From NCBI GenBank assembly GCA_038502055.1, contig JAXRKN010000045.1, forward strand, positions 2,068,501-2,132,500: DNA of 64,000 nucleotides. Reading direction: 5' to 3'. Each line of letters opens with the position of its first letter. Within the stretch, counting starts at the first letter, position 1. Below the pieces are notes generated by a model, which had not been told where the DNA came from, did no database searches, and saw only the letters and a list, made by a program, of their open reading frames with translations. The position numbers were made by a program, and so were the translations under genes. The DNA is from Tanytarsus gracilentus. Lineage: Eukaryota; Arthropoda; Insecta; Diptera; Chironomidae. Below are positions 49,213-59,772 of the stretch, one piece after another.

Positions 49213-50218
49213 ATGAACCACAGAGCTTTAATTCTTGCTCTTTTAAATCTTATTGTGGTGTCATCAGAAATCAGCAGATCAAAAGAAGAAGAATGGACTG
49301 GTATGAAAAAGCGCAAAAATTAATTACGTGTGAGATTTAAAAACATCAAATTTTCTACGTAGGAAAATGGTTTCCAAATAATCCGAATGATTTGCAAATA
49401 AGCACAACTGAAAAAATAAATGAAGAAGGATCGCAATCAACTAAACAATGGGATGGAAAGTGGTTTCCTAAAAGCCCTGTTGAGGAGTCAGATCATTATA
49501 GCAGTTATGAAAATGATAGAATTATGGGGATCACAAATCCTTTTTGCGATGATGGAGAAGTATTTAATTAATAATCACCATGTCAAACAATTTAATATAA
49601 AACAATTTAAATTTTCAGACAAATTTACAAACAGACTTTGACCCAACAAAAGATACGCTCGTGTGCCTAGAAGAAACTTTAAAATCGAATTGTTCTATCG
49701 ATCCACTGCAAACTGTTTATGAAGTGCCAAAATTTTATACGCCTGTTCACAAATGCATGAATGAGTCAATTGTTTACGAGGAGAGAATACCAGTCTTGGG
49801 ATATCATCGTCCTTTGTGGCCTGTATACGGCGAATATGAGTACTTACCTGCTCAAAGGTGGCTTCATTCATTGGAACACGGTGGCATAGTCTTACTCTAC
49901 CACCCTTGTGTAAATCAAAATGATCTAGAAAAACTCCGTACATTACTAAAAGGCTGTCTCTTTCGACACATCATCACACCTTACACTAACTTAACAAAAG
50001 ATAGACCTATGGCTTTACTCGCATGGGCAAATTCTTTAGAATTGAGTTGCTTTGATAAAGAAATAGCTTTAGATTTCGTTAAAAAGTATGCCAAGAGTGG
50101 TCCAGAGAAGGTATCAAAGCAAGGACAGTACAATAAAAAACTTAAAATTAAAGCTGAAATTGTGAGTGACATTGAAGACTCTCAAATTTGTCAAGAAAAT
50201 GTTAAAATGTTCTTTTAA
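49213..50218 (+). CDS. Secreted DUF3105 protein, TP53I13-like
   Basis: Member of the DUF3105 family, whose vertebrate relative is TP53I13; biochemical function is not known. Exons 49213-49300, 49363-49559 and 49619-50218 give 294 residues. A signal peptide (MNHRALILALLNLIVVSS) is followed by two copies of a W-x-GKWFP-x-x-P motif (WTGKWFPNNP and WDGKWFPKSP, about 30 residues apart). The DUF3105 core then runs YHRPLWPVYGEYEYLP, RWLHSLEHGGIVLLYHPC, LLKGCLFRHIITPY and MALLAWANSLELSCFD, with the conserved HSLEHGG and paired cysteines. There is no transmembrane segment after the core, so the protein is probably secreted or lumenal, unlike the membrane-anchored vertebrate form. N-glycosylation sequons include NCSI, NESI and NLTK. 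Family call is strong; role is open. Confidence 0.87.
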
Positions 50219-50402
50219 GAACTTGCATAATTAAATGTAGTTTAAAGACTTAGAATAATGAAACTAATAAAATTTGTATGGTGATAAAATTCTTCTTTGA
50301 ATGGGGGTTAAAAAATTATGTTATAACATAAATGTTAAAAACGTTTAATTTTCATTCACACGTTTTCATATTTATTCTCCGTATGAAGAACTTGAATAAT
50401 TC

Positions 50403-50869
50403 TAAAAAAAAATTTAACAAAACTCCTTCTCTTTGTATAACTAGGTATTTCGCACGGAAAAGTATTAAATAAAATAAAATCAGTAAACATTTTTTTTTTC
50501 ATTTTGTTATAGCTTTTGTAAAATTAAAAATAAATTTTTGTATTTTTTTTTTTTCAAAAAAATAAAAAAATTTATTTAAAAATTTAAATAAATTAATTTT
50601 TGAAATTAAAAAAAAAAAAATAAAAAAAGGAAGTTTTTTTTTTTAAATTTTTGGATCTAAATTTCCAATATTAAATTCATTCAAGTTTTGCATACATATG
50701 TTTTATATGTTGCGATAAAGCAAATACCAAAATTTATTTTAAGTTTACAAGAGAGCTATAACAAAATGTATAAAAATGTCAAAATTTTACTGATTTTATT
50801 TTATTTAATCTTTTCCGTGCGAAATACCTAGTTATACAAAGAGAAGGGAGTGTTGTTAAATTTTTTTTA
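50403..50869. repeat. 467-bp foldback (inverted-repeat) element
   Basis: Two arms of about 120 bp (50403-50525 and 50740-50869) are near-perfect inverted copies. They share CTCTTTGTATAACTAGGTAT and CGCACGGAAAAG, then a TAAATAAAATAAAATCAGTAAA-type stretch and ATTTTGTTATAGC. The 215-bp centre is almost pure A/T. Both ends begin TAAAAAAAA. No coding capacity. It fits a MITE or foldback transposon; a transcript would fold into a long hairpin. It lies 185 bp past the DUF3105 stop codon. Confidence 0.85.
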
Positions 50870-52170
50870 CTTATTTTATTTAGCCCTTTTTCCTGATCAA
50901 ATTTATTGTACTTAATTTGGTAACAAAAATTACTTTTTGAAAATTAAGCATGTGAATGTTTGAATTGATCGCGACCGTAATTTACCCCTTGACGAATCTC
51001 TTGAGCAAGATTTTAATTTCACCGTTATGATTGACTGTTTTTTGACATTTTTTTTATTAATTCTAACAAGAATTAACTCTTTCTAAAATTATTGTTTATT
51101 TCATCTTTGGTAACATGAATGTTTTTGCACTTCTTCTCTCGCTGTCTTTAATCTTGTCACTGTATGAAAATGAATTGGGGGTACGACAGTGAGAACGCAT
51201 GATTATCGAGGGAAGAGGGTAAGTGGTGAAGTTGATGGTGTTGAAGTATTGGAGCGCATGTAAGAATTTTTTTTTAAATATTTTTTGACCGTTTTTTTTA
51301 CACAACATCTGTTGCTTCGCAACAGCTGTTGATGTCAGTCGTGAACGACCGAGAGAGAGCTAAATTAGATTGTGAGAGTAAGAGAGAAGGGAGAAAAAAA
51401 GAGAGTGAGAGAGTCAGTAGCGATTTTATGCTCAAAACAGCATTTCGTGAGGGTCAAAAATAAAGGAACCACGGTTGAGATATCATGACATGACGTCACA
51501 TATGTGTGTTAAACACGATAAAAATGTTGGTAGTAAGAAGAACTGAGATTTTTTTATATAGAATGAATTTGTGAATGCGGAAAGAACATTTAATAGTAAA
51601 TCACATGGATGAAAATGTAGTGCAAATGTAGGTGTAGGTGAGGGTTGAATTTAGGGGGTGCTAAAAAATTAATATTAAAATTTTTTAAAGTTGTTTAAAA
51701 AATTATTATTTTTTATTTTATTAAAAAAGTTTATGTGAATAACCTCTGTCAATTAATTTCCACCTGTGTTTGTGTTAAAAATTCTCTCTCACTTTTTTTT
51801 CGCTCTGTTATTGTACGATCATTCAGCTTGTAGTTATTTCGGGTATGTTCTAATGGATAAGTTCATCACACATGACACTGCACATTCGTGCCTTAATTCA
51901 TTATGGAACATTTTATATTAATCTTACTTATGGATTCAACCCACGCTCTGAAAAAAAGTGAGCATTCCATTTCATATCTAATTAGATTCGAAGCTCAGTT
52001 TAAAATGTAAAGTTGACAAAGTTAGTCGTGTGTGATCGTTGAGGATTTTAAACCCGAGAGAAAATTATAAAGTAGAAAAAGAGTAAATTAAGTGCAATTT
52101 ATTTAATTGAGTTTTTTGAGCTGAGGTGAAGAAATTAAGAAAAATAATTAAACATTCAGAAAATTTTAAA
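50870..52170 (+). other. Upstream region and 5' UTR of the adhesion-molecule gene
   Basis: No coding signal. A GA-rich tract with many GAGAG units (about 51349-51415) resembles GAGA-factor binding clusters of insect promoters, which suggests transcription of the downstream gene starts in or after this stretch. Several start codons followed quickly by stops occur in the 3' half. Confidence 0.4.
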
Positions 52171-52179
52171 ATGCTGTGA
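52171..52179 (+). promoter_or_regulatory. Two-codon upstream ORF (ATG CTG TGA)
   Basis: A minimal upstream reading frame ends 3 bases before the main ATG at 52183. Such start-proximal minimal frames can reduce initiation at the next ATG. Its effect depends on the 5' UTR including it, which is likely but inferred. Confidence 0.4.
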
Positions 52180-52182
52180 AAA

Positions 52183-55081
52183 ATGAAAATTGAGAGAAAA
52201 TTTTGTGATTCAATAAAAATTTTGATAATTTTATTGATAAGTTATGGCAATGGACAGGATGTCAGTGTGAGAGTAAAACAAGGAACTTTAGTTGGGGTAA
52301 ATTTAATATTTTTTCTAAATATATAAACTTTAAAAATTTCCAAAACAGTTGAAAATTTTTCCAGAGGCATCACGAACACCTGTTTACACATACTTAGGCG
52401 TCCCATTTGCAGAACCTCCGCACGCATCGAATCGCTTTGTTCCACCAAAAAATCCAGAACCATTCAATCGAACTTATTACGCACGTGATCACAAGCCATT
52501 ATGTCCACAACTTGAAACATTTATCGAACCCGGTGACAATCGATATCGAAGATCATCGGAAGATTGTCTCTATTTAAATTTATGGGTGCCCGAAACAGCG
52601 ATGAAAATTGGAGGATTTCCTATTTTGATTGTGATCACTGGTGAAGACACCTTCGATTGGTCAACAAATCGCATTTCAGGCCTTGATCTTGCTGCCGAGG
52701 GCATAATTGTAATAACAATTCAGTATCGCACAAATGTATTCGGATGGCTCTCTCTCGATAACGATCTCAGTCCAGGTAATCTCGGCCTGATGGATCAACT
52801 CATGGCATTCGAGTGGATTAATGAGAATATCAACAAGTTTGGAGGCGATACGAATAATGTCACGTTACTCGGTCACGGTTCGATGGGTGTTTTCAACAGT
52901 TTTTATCATCTACTGTCTCCAAAGACCAAACGTACGTTTAAAATGAGAGTGAATGAATGTTAATAATTGTTTTAGTGCTTTTGTTTTTTCGAACTTGGAT
53001 GAAGTTAGAAATTTTGCAATTTATTTCTTAATTTTTCAAATTTTTTACAATTTTTAAAATATCTGGATGATAATTTTTGACAAAATAATTTACTTAAAAA
53101 TTTGGCAAATTTCACTCATGTTGTCAACATACATTTTAACTCATTTACAAGCGGAATTTTCATCGCTTTGTTATTTTTTTCGATTGTTTTAAATTTGCAT
53201 ATACATCCGTATCATCCATAGGTATGTTTTCAAGGGCGATATTGATGTCCGGCAGTTTATTTGCACCATATCCAATCAATCACGATGCATCGGACGATTT
53301 TGTTCGACTGCTGACTTGCGATTCAATTGATGTGAAAGTGATGCTAAAATGTCTCCAGGGAAAAAGTTTTGATGAGTTGATGAAAGCATATGAGAGCATT
53401 ATGCGAAATGAAAAGAGAACTAATCGATATTTTGGACCGTTAGTCGATGACTACATCACCGACATTGACAATCGTATTTTTTTGGCTGATCCATTTAAGT
53501 TAATAACTGAGTATAATTATACGATTGATGTGCCGATCTTGATGGGTGTAACGAGCAATGAAGGTGCCTTTGTTGACGGTCAGTTTGCATTTTTTTTCGA
53601 TATTAATGACCTAAATTTTAATGGCTTTTTTTAAAATAGAAATGTGGATGAGTTATGGCAAGGAAGGTTTTAAAAAATTCCAAATGTACGTCGATGACTT
53701 TGTAATACCGAATTTGCTCAAAAAAGCTCATTTTGAAGTTTTTAACAAGCGACAGGTAAAATATTATAAAAAATAATTTGAATGATTTTAAAAACTTAAA
53801 CTATTTTTTCAGATCAAAGACGCAATCAACTGGCACTACTTTCAACCATTCCCTCGGACCCCTTCACATCTTCTCAATTCTCTCATCAAGCTATCAACTG
53901 AAGTCAACTACGAACTTCCGCTTTTTAAAACAATCGAGCTTCTCACAGCACCATTAGACCAGCCGGGTGATCAACAAATCGTTCACAGTGACATTAATTT
54001 CTCGCCATCACCCAATCGCATAAAGAGTGAAAAACAAAGCAGCTCGTTTGGACGACAAAAGAATGTCAACAATAATTTATATGTCTACGTGTTCCATCAT
54101 TCAAATGCAATGGACATGCGAGCGACCATTAATTATTTTGGCGGTTTGTTAGCATCACGTGGTTTGTAATTATTTTTTTATAATTTTATTTTTAGGTGCA
54201 CAACACAGTTCAGATTTGCCATTTTTATTTGGACCAAGTTTATTCAAGCAAATTAGCCGAAAAAGATTGTCGCAGACGGAAGAAAAATTATGCAAGAAAT
54301 TTAAGCAATTATTTGGGGATTTTATTAAGAATGGGTAAGATAGTAAAATTTCAATTCAGTGACTAAAAATTTGTTAAAAGTTCGATTATTAAATAATAAA
54401 AATTATTCAACTTGCCTTCTAATGTATTTGCAGAAATCCAACTCCAGACCGACTTTTTGATTCTTGGCATCCCTACAACGCCAACACAAAGTATATTAAA
54501 ATCCTCGGTACCAAGATCGACAGCCTCCTTCACAATCGAATCCTCAAAGATTCTTCGTTTGAACAAAATCATGAGAAAATTGATGACATGCTGTCATCAG
54601 ACACTGAAGAGAAAATTCAAATTGTCTCGAGTGTCAACACAGCTCCAACAAGTTATCAATATAATCCCTATCATCTCAGCACCATTAACCATGGTTATGA
54701 TGAGAATAATCGAGCGTCGAGAACTTCTTTCGATCCGAATCAGACCAATAATAATGTGGCAAAAAATACCGACTATTATTTCTATTTGAGGCGGATTTAT
54801 TCGTTTTGGTATGAATATGTGCCGAGCTTGTACAAAAATTATCAGGATAGGACAGGAAGAGCAAGCACCGAGCAGGATCGGTATTCAGAAGGTACGAAAT
54901 TTTAAGGGTAAAGTGAAAATGTAAAGTTAATTTTATTATTTTAGCAAATCCAAAGTACAAACACGCATTTTACTCCATGCTCACCCTTGTCTGTCTCCTC
55001 CTTGCCATCCTCGGAATTTGTGTCTATATTCTAAAGAAAAACAACAACAAGAGTCTTGCATCCGCCTCGACAATCTTATGA
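52183..55081 (+). CDS. Cholinesterase-like adhesion molecule, catalytically inactive, type I membrane protein
   Basis: Carboxylesterase/neuroligin-type ectodomain with one C-terminal membrane segment. Exons 52183-52296, 52349-52931, 53222-53578, 53640-53755, 53813-54143, 54196-54334, 54434-54891 and 54945-55081 give 744 residues. Signal peptide at residues 1-24. Family landmarks are YLGVPFAEPP, SEDCLYLNLWVPE, GNLGLMDQLMAFEWINENI, FGGDTNNVTLLGHG, SRAILMSGS and GVTSNEGAF. The nucleophile elbow reads GHGSMG instead of GESAGG, so the catalytic Ser position is Gly; this places it with neuroligin, gliotactin, glutactin and neurotactin rather than active esterases. After the ectodomain come an Asn-rich linker, YKHAFYSMLTLVCLLLAILG as start of the membrane segment, and a 15-residue basic tail ending STIL before TGA. 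Exact orthology is uncertain. Confidence 0.88.
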
Positions 55082-55363
55082 CAAAAGTTCATGTTTCGAT
55101 CGAGATTAATCATCGATCGGAAATTCCGAAGACGGAATGAAAATATTGATGTCAGTAATAGCAATTTTACTACTAGTAACCCAACCAAAGAAACTAACAG
55201 TAGAGTAAGGACTATCGATGGCAATAACAATGGTCGTCGTGATAATAATTTCGATTTTATTGAGCCATGTGATATTGTCGATGATTTGAATAATGAAATC
55301 GATAGCTTAGACAGCCTAGAAGTTAAAAACTGGCGATATCACTTGACTAATAACAAGTTTTGA
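55082..55363 (+). CDS. Candidate stop-codon readthrough extension of the adhesion molecule
   Basis: The TGA at 55079-55081 is followed directly, in the same frame, by 93 sense codons and a second TGA (55361-55363). The stop context is TGA-C, the leakiest known in insects. The extension starts with a basic stretch (RSRLIIDRKFRRRNEN), is Asn/Thr/Ser-rich in the middle and becomes acidic (DFIEPCDIVDDLNNEIDSLD), a plausible cytoplasmic tail for a neuroligin-like protein. It would lengthen the cytoplasmic part from about 15 to about 109 residues. Alternatives: independent small ORF beginning at ATG 55091, chance open frame, or a sequence error at the TGA. Confidence 0.55.
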   Translation, partial: QKFMFRSRLIIDRKFRRRNENIDVSNSNFTTSNPTKETNSRVRTIDGNNNGRRDNNFDFIEPCDIVDDLNNEIDSLDSLEVKNWRYHLTNNKF

Positions 55364-55986
55364 AAATTCAACTGTAAAAAATAAATTTAAAATATAAAAT
55401 CTTAAATAAGTGGTGAAAATTTTTTAATCTGATTTTTATAAATTTTTAATTTAATATTCAGAATTAAAATGATTCAAAATACCGAAAGTTTCACCACTTT
55501 GTAAAATTTCTTAAAGTGCAATTTCTAAAAATTAATTATTGAATTTTTTTTACCAAATTTACTTAATTTTTTTTGTATAAATTTATTGCATTTACCAGCG
55601 TGCTATAAAATTTAATTTATTTTTCAAAATGTTCTCACAAAAAAAACACTGAAAATAAAAATTCATATCGAAAAACACAAACATTTTTAGTAAAATTTAT
55701 TTTATTAAATTTAATCGTTAAATATTCAAGAATTTTTTACTCTAAACAGTAAACGCAAAATTGAAATTTTTTTAATGTTTAAATAAAGAATGAAATGTTA
55801 ACCATGGTTAGAAAAATAAATTTTTATGCGAAGACAACAGTGATTAATACTATAGGATTTATGTAAAACATTAATAGAGACTTAAGTCATTAGTAAAGGC
55901 ACTGAAAAAATTTCAATTTAAGTTGTTCATTAATCTCCGAGCTGAGGTTAAATTCGACGGCTGAAATTGAGGTGAGTTTGCTGCAT
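55364..55986. other. Convergent 3' region between the adhesion molecule and Rsu1
   Basis: About 620 bp of A/T-rich DNA with AATAAA-type signals on both strands (for example near 55381 on plus). No coding signal. Confidence 0.5.
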
Positions 55987-57290
55987 TTATGAACGTGCTC
56001 GAGATGCTTTCTTCGTTTTATCAGCGCGTGGTGGAATCGCGACTGCTGATTTTCCTCCTGTTACATAGCGATTGTAAAGGCTAAAATAAAACAAATTAAA
56101 ACATTTAAATTAAGCTAATTAAATTTCTCACATTCTGTAAGCTTCTGTCTTAATGTACTCCATAACATGACTGATGCCAAGTAAATATTGCTCAATGATC
56201 GGTTGCACCCATGGATTTTCCTCCATCTTAAAAACTGATTTATTGCTGTGCAAATCCAAATTGGCAATTTCAGGTGGGATGACTGTCAATCGATTATTCT
56301 GAATGTGCAATTCTCTTATGCGACTCAACTCTCCAATCTCGCGTGGAAGCTCAAGAAGATCATTGTCACGTAGACCCAGCTGAAATTAGATGATTTTTTC
56401 TTATAATAAAATAAACTTAACACATAAAAATCTAAAAAATTAAGTTCGACTTCTAATTGGAAAAATTAATATCTATTTGCTGTTATGTTGTTAATTTTTT
56501 ACTTACAATCTGTAAATTTCTCATGTTTTTAACTTCTGGTGGTAAATATTCAAAATCATTATCGCCCAAGTACAATGCACGAAGGGTTTCTAAAAAATGT
56601 AAACAAATAAAAATTTTAGTACGATCGTCATTAATTTTATTTACTCACCAAGTTTAAAGAAGTTTCCGGGCAAAACGTGTTCATTTAAGTTATTGTAAGA
56701 CAAATCCAAAACCTCAAGCATAGGAAATGCACCGAAACCACTAAAAGTAAATAATTTTTACATTTGTCACTTCATAAATCAGAAATTCATATACCGTGGC
56801 AGTGAGTTAAGACGATTGATGGAGCAATTAAGTATTCTTAATTTTGGCATCGATGAGAGTGACAGTGGCAGCTCTTCAAGATGATTATTTGATAAATTCA
56901 GGATCTCCAAGTTAGTGAGATTTGCGATCGCTGGTGGCAATACTAAAAATACACCGATGATTAATTTTCTCATAATTTTTCTATTTTGATATTTTTAATT
57001 ACCCGAAATCTTGTTATGACTCAAAGTGATGCGAGTCACGAACAGCATGTTGACTAAAATTAAGGCACGAAGAGAAAATTTCAGTAATTTTAGAGAATTT
57101 TGAAAAATTTGTAAACATATGGGCGTCAATGTATTCGATTTATTCCATATTTGGACATTTCAAGTACTTTTCTCGCTCACTTACAAATGTTTGGCAATTC
57201 ATCGAACGAATGGATATTTTTGTCCACCAAATCGAGCTCGCGATTTTGGCCATTCTGCGCCTCCTCGAGAATTTTTTTCACTTTCGACAT
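55987..57290 (-). CDS. Rsu1: Ras suppressor protein 1, leucine-rich repeat protein of integrin adhesions
   Basis: Cytoplasmic LRR protein that binds PINCH in the ILK-PINCH-parvin complex at integrin adhesions (icarus in Drosophila). Exons 57185-57290, 57003-57053, 56795-56942, 56649-56740, 56507-56589, 56132-56379 and 55987-56080 give 273 residues, near the vertebrate length. From the start: MSKVKKILEEAQ, then about seven LRRs (ITLSHNKIS, LEILNLSNNHLEELP, LRILNCSINRLNSLP, LEVLDLSYNNLNE, LRALYLGDNDFEYLP, LGLRDNDLLELP, LHIQNNRLTVIP), then the conserved cap ENPWVQPIIEQYLLGISHVMEYI and a basic tail ending KKASRARS. The start MSKVKK is chosen by similarity to the family; an in-frame ATG at 57332 would add 14 residues (MSQVQCLPVGAGKN) and cannot be excluded. 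Confidence 0.95.
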
Positions 57291-57332
57291 ATTCTTGCCA
57301 GCACCGACGGGTAAACACTGAACTTGACTCAT

Positions 57333-57882
57333 GATAAGAGATTCTTTTTTCCTATGTTCCTCTCCGACTCACTTGACTAATGTTTTAGATATGAATGTGT
57401 GGGTTGAATCATGTTGCATGGATGTAGTCGTGAAGCGTTTGAGTAAAATGAGATTTTTTGTTTGGCAAAAATGTTTTTATGAAATTTTGAATTAAATTTC
57501 GAATGTCATTCCAAGAATTCTAATTTTGAGAAATTGTTTTTGGATAATTTAAAAAATTGACACATTATTCTTACATGTCAATTGTTATAAAGTTTTTTAA
57601 ACAAATTTTACTTAGAAATGAGTAATGTTGGACAATCATCATAATACATAAAATATATCAAAACTATGGCATGACATAAAGAAATGATGTTTTATTATTG
57701 TTTAAATAAAAAAAATTAATTTTTGTTTAAACATTGATTTTATTTTAATAAATTTATCTTAATTTTAATCGATCACAATTAACAATAATTTTTTAGTTTC
57801 CCATTAATTTCCATCAATACTGAAGCGTTAGTAATTAATGTTAAAAACATTAAAAGATTCTTTGGTCATGATAAAATATTAT
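57333..57882. other. Rsu1 5' flank, no gene seen
   Basis: AT-rich interval between Rsu1 and the first gene of the small membrane protein array. No coding signal; Rsu1 promoter presumably in its left part. Confidence 0.5.
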
Positions 57883-58212
57883 TTAAATTCCATGAGATTC
57901 ATTTCGATTAGAATTTGTGACACTTTCGGGAAAAAGAGTTTCGTATGCCGGTGGGTCGTCCTCAAAAGGAGGAGGAGCTGGATTGTAAACTAAAATATTC
58001 TCTATGGGATTTCTCGGTGTCATTTCAATTATTTCAGGGTGCGATTGTGAAGGCGTTTGTTCGCTTTCAATATCAATCTCACATTGTGTTGATGATACTT
58101 GAACTATAGGATTTACGTACTGTCCATATTGACATGCATTTGTGCAGAAATAAAAGTAAAATGAGATGCACACAAAAGCAATAGCTGAACCGACGATAAG
58201 TGGATCTGACAT
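57883..58212 (-). CDS. Small single-pass membrane protein with PPxY tail, member A
   Basis: 109 residues, one exon; not recognised as a named family. The start MSDPLIVGS is the first ATG of the frame. One membrane segment spans about residues 5-24 (LIVGSAIAFVCISFYFYFC) after a very short N-terminus. The tail is Pro/Glu/Ser-rich and holds APPPFEDD and then PPAYETLFP; PPAY is a consensus ligand of WW domains. There is a Cys/Tyr-rich patch just after the membrane (CTNACQYGQY). It differs from the other members of the array by lacking the intron between membrane and tail. Role inferred: membrane-anchored ligand of Nedd4-type E3 ligases. It could also be an unrelated convergent protein. Confidence 0.75.
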   Translation of the reverse strand: MSDPLIVGSAIAFVCISFYFYFCTNACQYGQYVNPIVQVSSTQCEIDIESEQTPSQSHPEIIEMTPRNPIENILVYNPAPPPFEDDPPAYETLFPESVTNSNRNESHGI

Positions 58213-58986
58213 TCCTGATGACACAAGAGTTGACTAGATGATAACGAACATTTTTTATGCTAAAATAAAATTACGGGTTTTGATTTGTTTTTGCAAAATT
58301 TTCATTTTTTTAATTCTTTACCGCTTAATCGTGATTTATGTGTATTTTCACGTATTCATCTTTTGGAATTTTTAGATTATCCATTTAGTTGTAAACTATT
58401 CACAAGTTAAAAAGTGACAATATTTCTACAAATATTTAGAAATTAGTGATAAGAATTTATTTTTATTAGAGCTCAGACATTTTTTTGACATTTTCATACA
58501 TGTCATGTTTGAACTCCAAAAAAACGTTATAAGATAATTGCATTTGATTTTTACAATATCTTTAAAAAAACTATTTGAATTAAAGGTGCAAAGGTTTGAG
58601 CAGATGAAACAATTTAATACAAATTTTATTTCACCACTTATTTTAAACAATAAATTTAAATAAATTTCGCTTTCAGTTGCACTTAAGCAAAAAAAAAATG
58701 TTTAAAAATTATTTTAATATTCTTTTTAAGAAATCATCACCAGTTGCTGAAGGATCATGATGATGATAAAGAAATCGTAAAAATTCCGCTCTATTAAAAA
58801 CAAGAATGAGATCTTTTAAAGTTAAAATTGTTTCTGGATTCTCAATCAACGTTCAAACAGAAATACTCGTAATAAAAGAAGTGTTCAGTCATAAATTAAA
58901 TTAAAAAGAAAAAACAAGCTTTAAAAAATTTGATGAGTAATGGATTTTCCAAACTAAATATTTTTAACTCTGATTGTCCACATGGT
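58213..58986 (-). other. Spacer between array members A and B
   Basis: AT-rich, no coding signal. The part next to member A contains GTTATCATC and AGTCAAC on the minus strand, possibly a GATA site and initiator. Confidence 0.4.
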
Positions 58987-59257
58987 TCATCTTGTTTCAA
59001 AATTTGTTGCTTCATTAATCCTTTGGGGGTTGTTTTCATAGCGTTTCTTATCTTTAAAAAAAATTTAATTTAATTAAAATTTCAGAAAAAAAGAGAAACT
59101 TACTGAATTCTCTAAAAACATCTCTATCCATTAAAACTGAGTATTCATCTGAGTATGCAGTATCTTTGCAACATGACCAGTAAATATGGATGCAATAAAT
59201 GAAAATTAAAAACACTACAATTAAAATTAGAGAAATATTTAAAGTCAAATAATCCAT
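58987..59257 (-). CDS. Small single-pass membrane protein, member B (no PPxY)
   Basis: 72 residues from exons 59104-59257 and 58987-59051, joined in phase 1. A short N-terminus MDYLTLN precedes a membrane segment of about 20 residues (ISLILIVVFLIFIYCIHIYW), then SCCKDTAYSDEYSVLMDRDVF. The tail exon is short and charged (KKRYENNPQRINEATNFETR) and has no PPxY motif. The gene has the same layout as its neighbours: membrane exon, phase-1 intron, tail exon, same strand. A minus-strand TCAGTC initiator-like site lies about 40 bp upstream. The splice acceptor is plausible but not strong, so the tail is less certain than the membrane exon. Confidence 0.6.
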
Positions 59258-59434
59258 AGATTTTTTTAGAATAACTCTGATTATCTCCAACTTGCAGTGA
59301 TGACTGAGCAGCTGTTCTCACTATATTTTGATTTGATTAATCTCAATTGCATGACGCATTTACACACATAAATGACTAAAATTCACTTAATTTGTTTTAT
59401 TTTCCTTAAATTATTACAAAACTGAATATTATAA

Positions 59435-59772
59435 TCATCTTTCATATTCAGTAAAGTTAGGAAAATAAATATCTGTACAGTCCTCGTATTTCGGCGGTGG
59501 TGTCAGCATGTCGTATGATGGTGGATTTAAAGAAAAACGATTAATGGTAATGCGAAAAGATGATCCATCAATTGTGCTAGCTTCTGAAGATTTATCAAAT
59601 TGTAAGTTGATTTTAAAACTATATGAAATTTATTTTTACCACTTTCATATTCGGTAAGGTTAGCCCTGTCAAGCCAGAAAGCGAATTTATAGCAAAAGTA
59701 AATGGAAAAGACAAAAACTATGACTGGTGTGAAAATAACAACCAGCACAATTATTACACTTTCGGCTACCAT
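59435..59772 (-). CDS. Small single-pass membrane protein with two PPxY motifs, member C
   Basis: 93 residues from exons 59640-59772 and 59435-59583 (phase-1 junction). The start is the ATG of MVAESVI; the frame extends upstream without another ATG. A long hydrophobic segment (about residues 5-30, with VIIVLVVIFTPVIVFVFSI at its core) precedes YKFAFWLDR. The tail holds PPSY and PPKY separated by five residues (DMLTP), the same spacing as in member D. A repeated motif frames the tail: NLTEYES before the intron and NFTEYER at the C-terminus. Both PPxY motifs fit WW-domain binding. A TATC-containing sequence lies just upstream. No named family recognised. Confidence 0.8.

Noticed and set aside
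55091..55363. Independent 90-residue gene starting at ATG 55091
   Set aside because: It is in exact frame with the preceding protein with only three sense codons between the stop and this ATG; readthrough explains it better, though not proven.
57119..57334. Plus-strand frames overlapping Rsu1 exon 1
   Set aside because: Antisense shadow of the conserved Rsu1 first exon.
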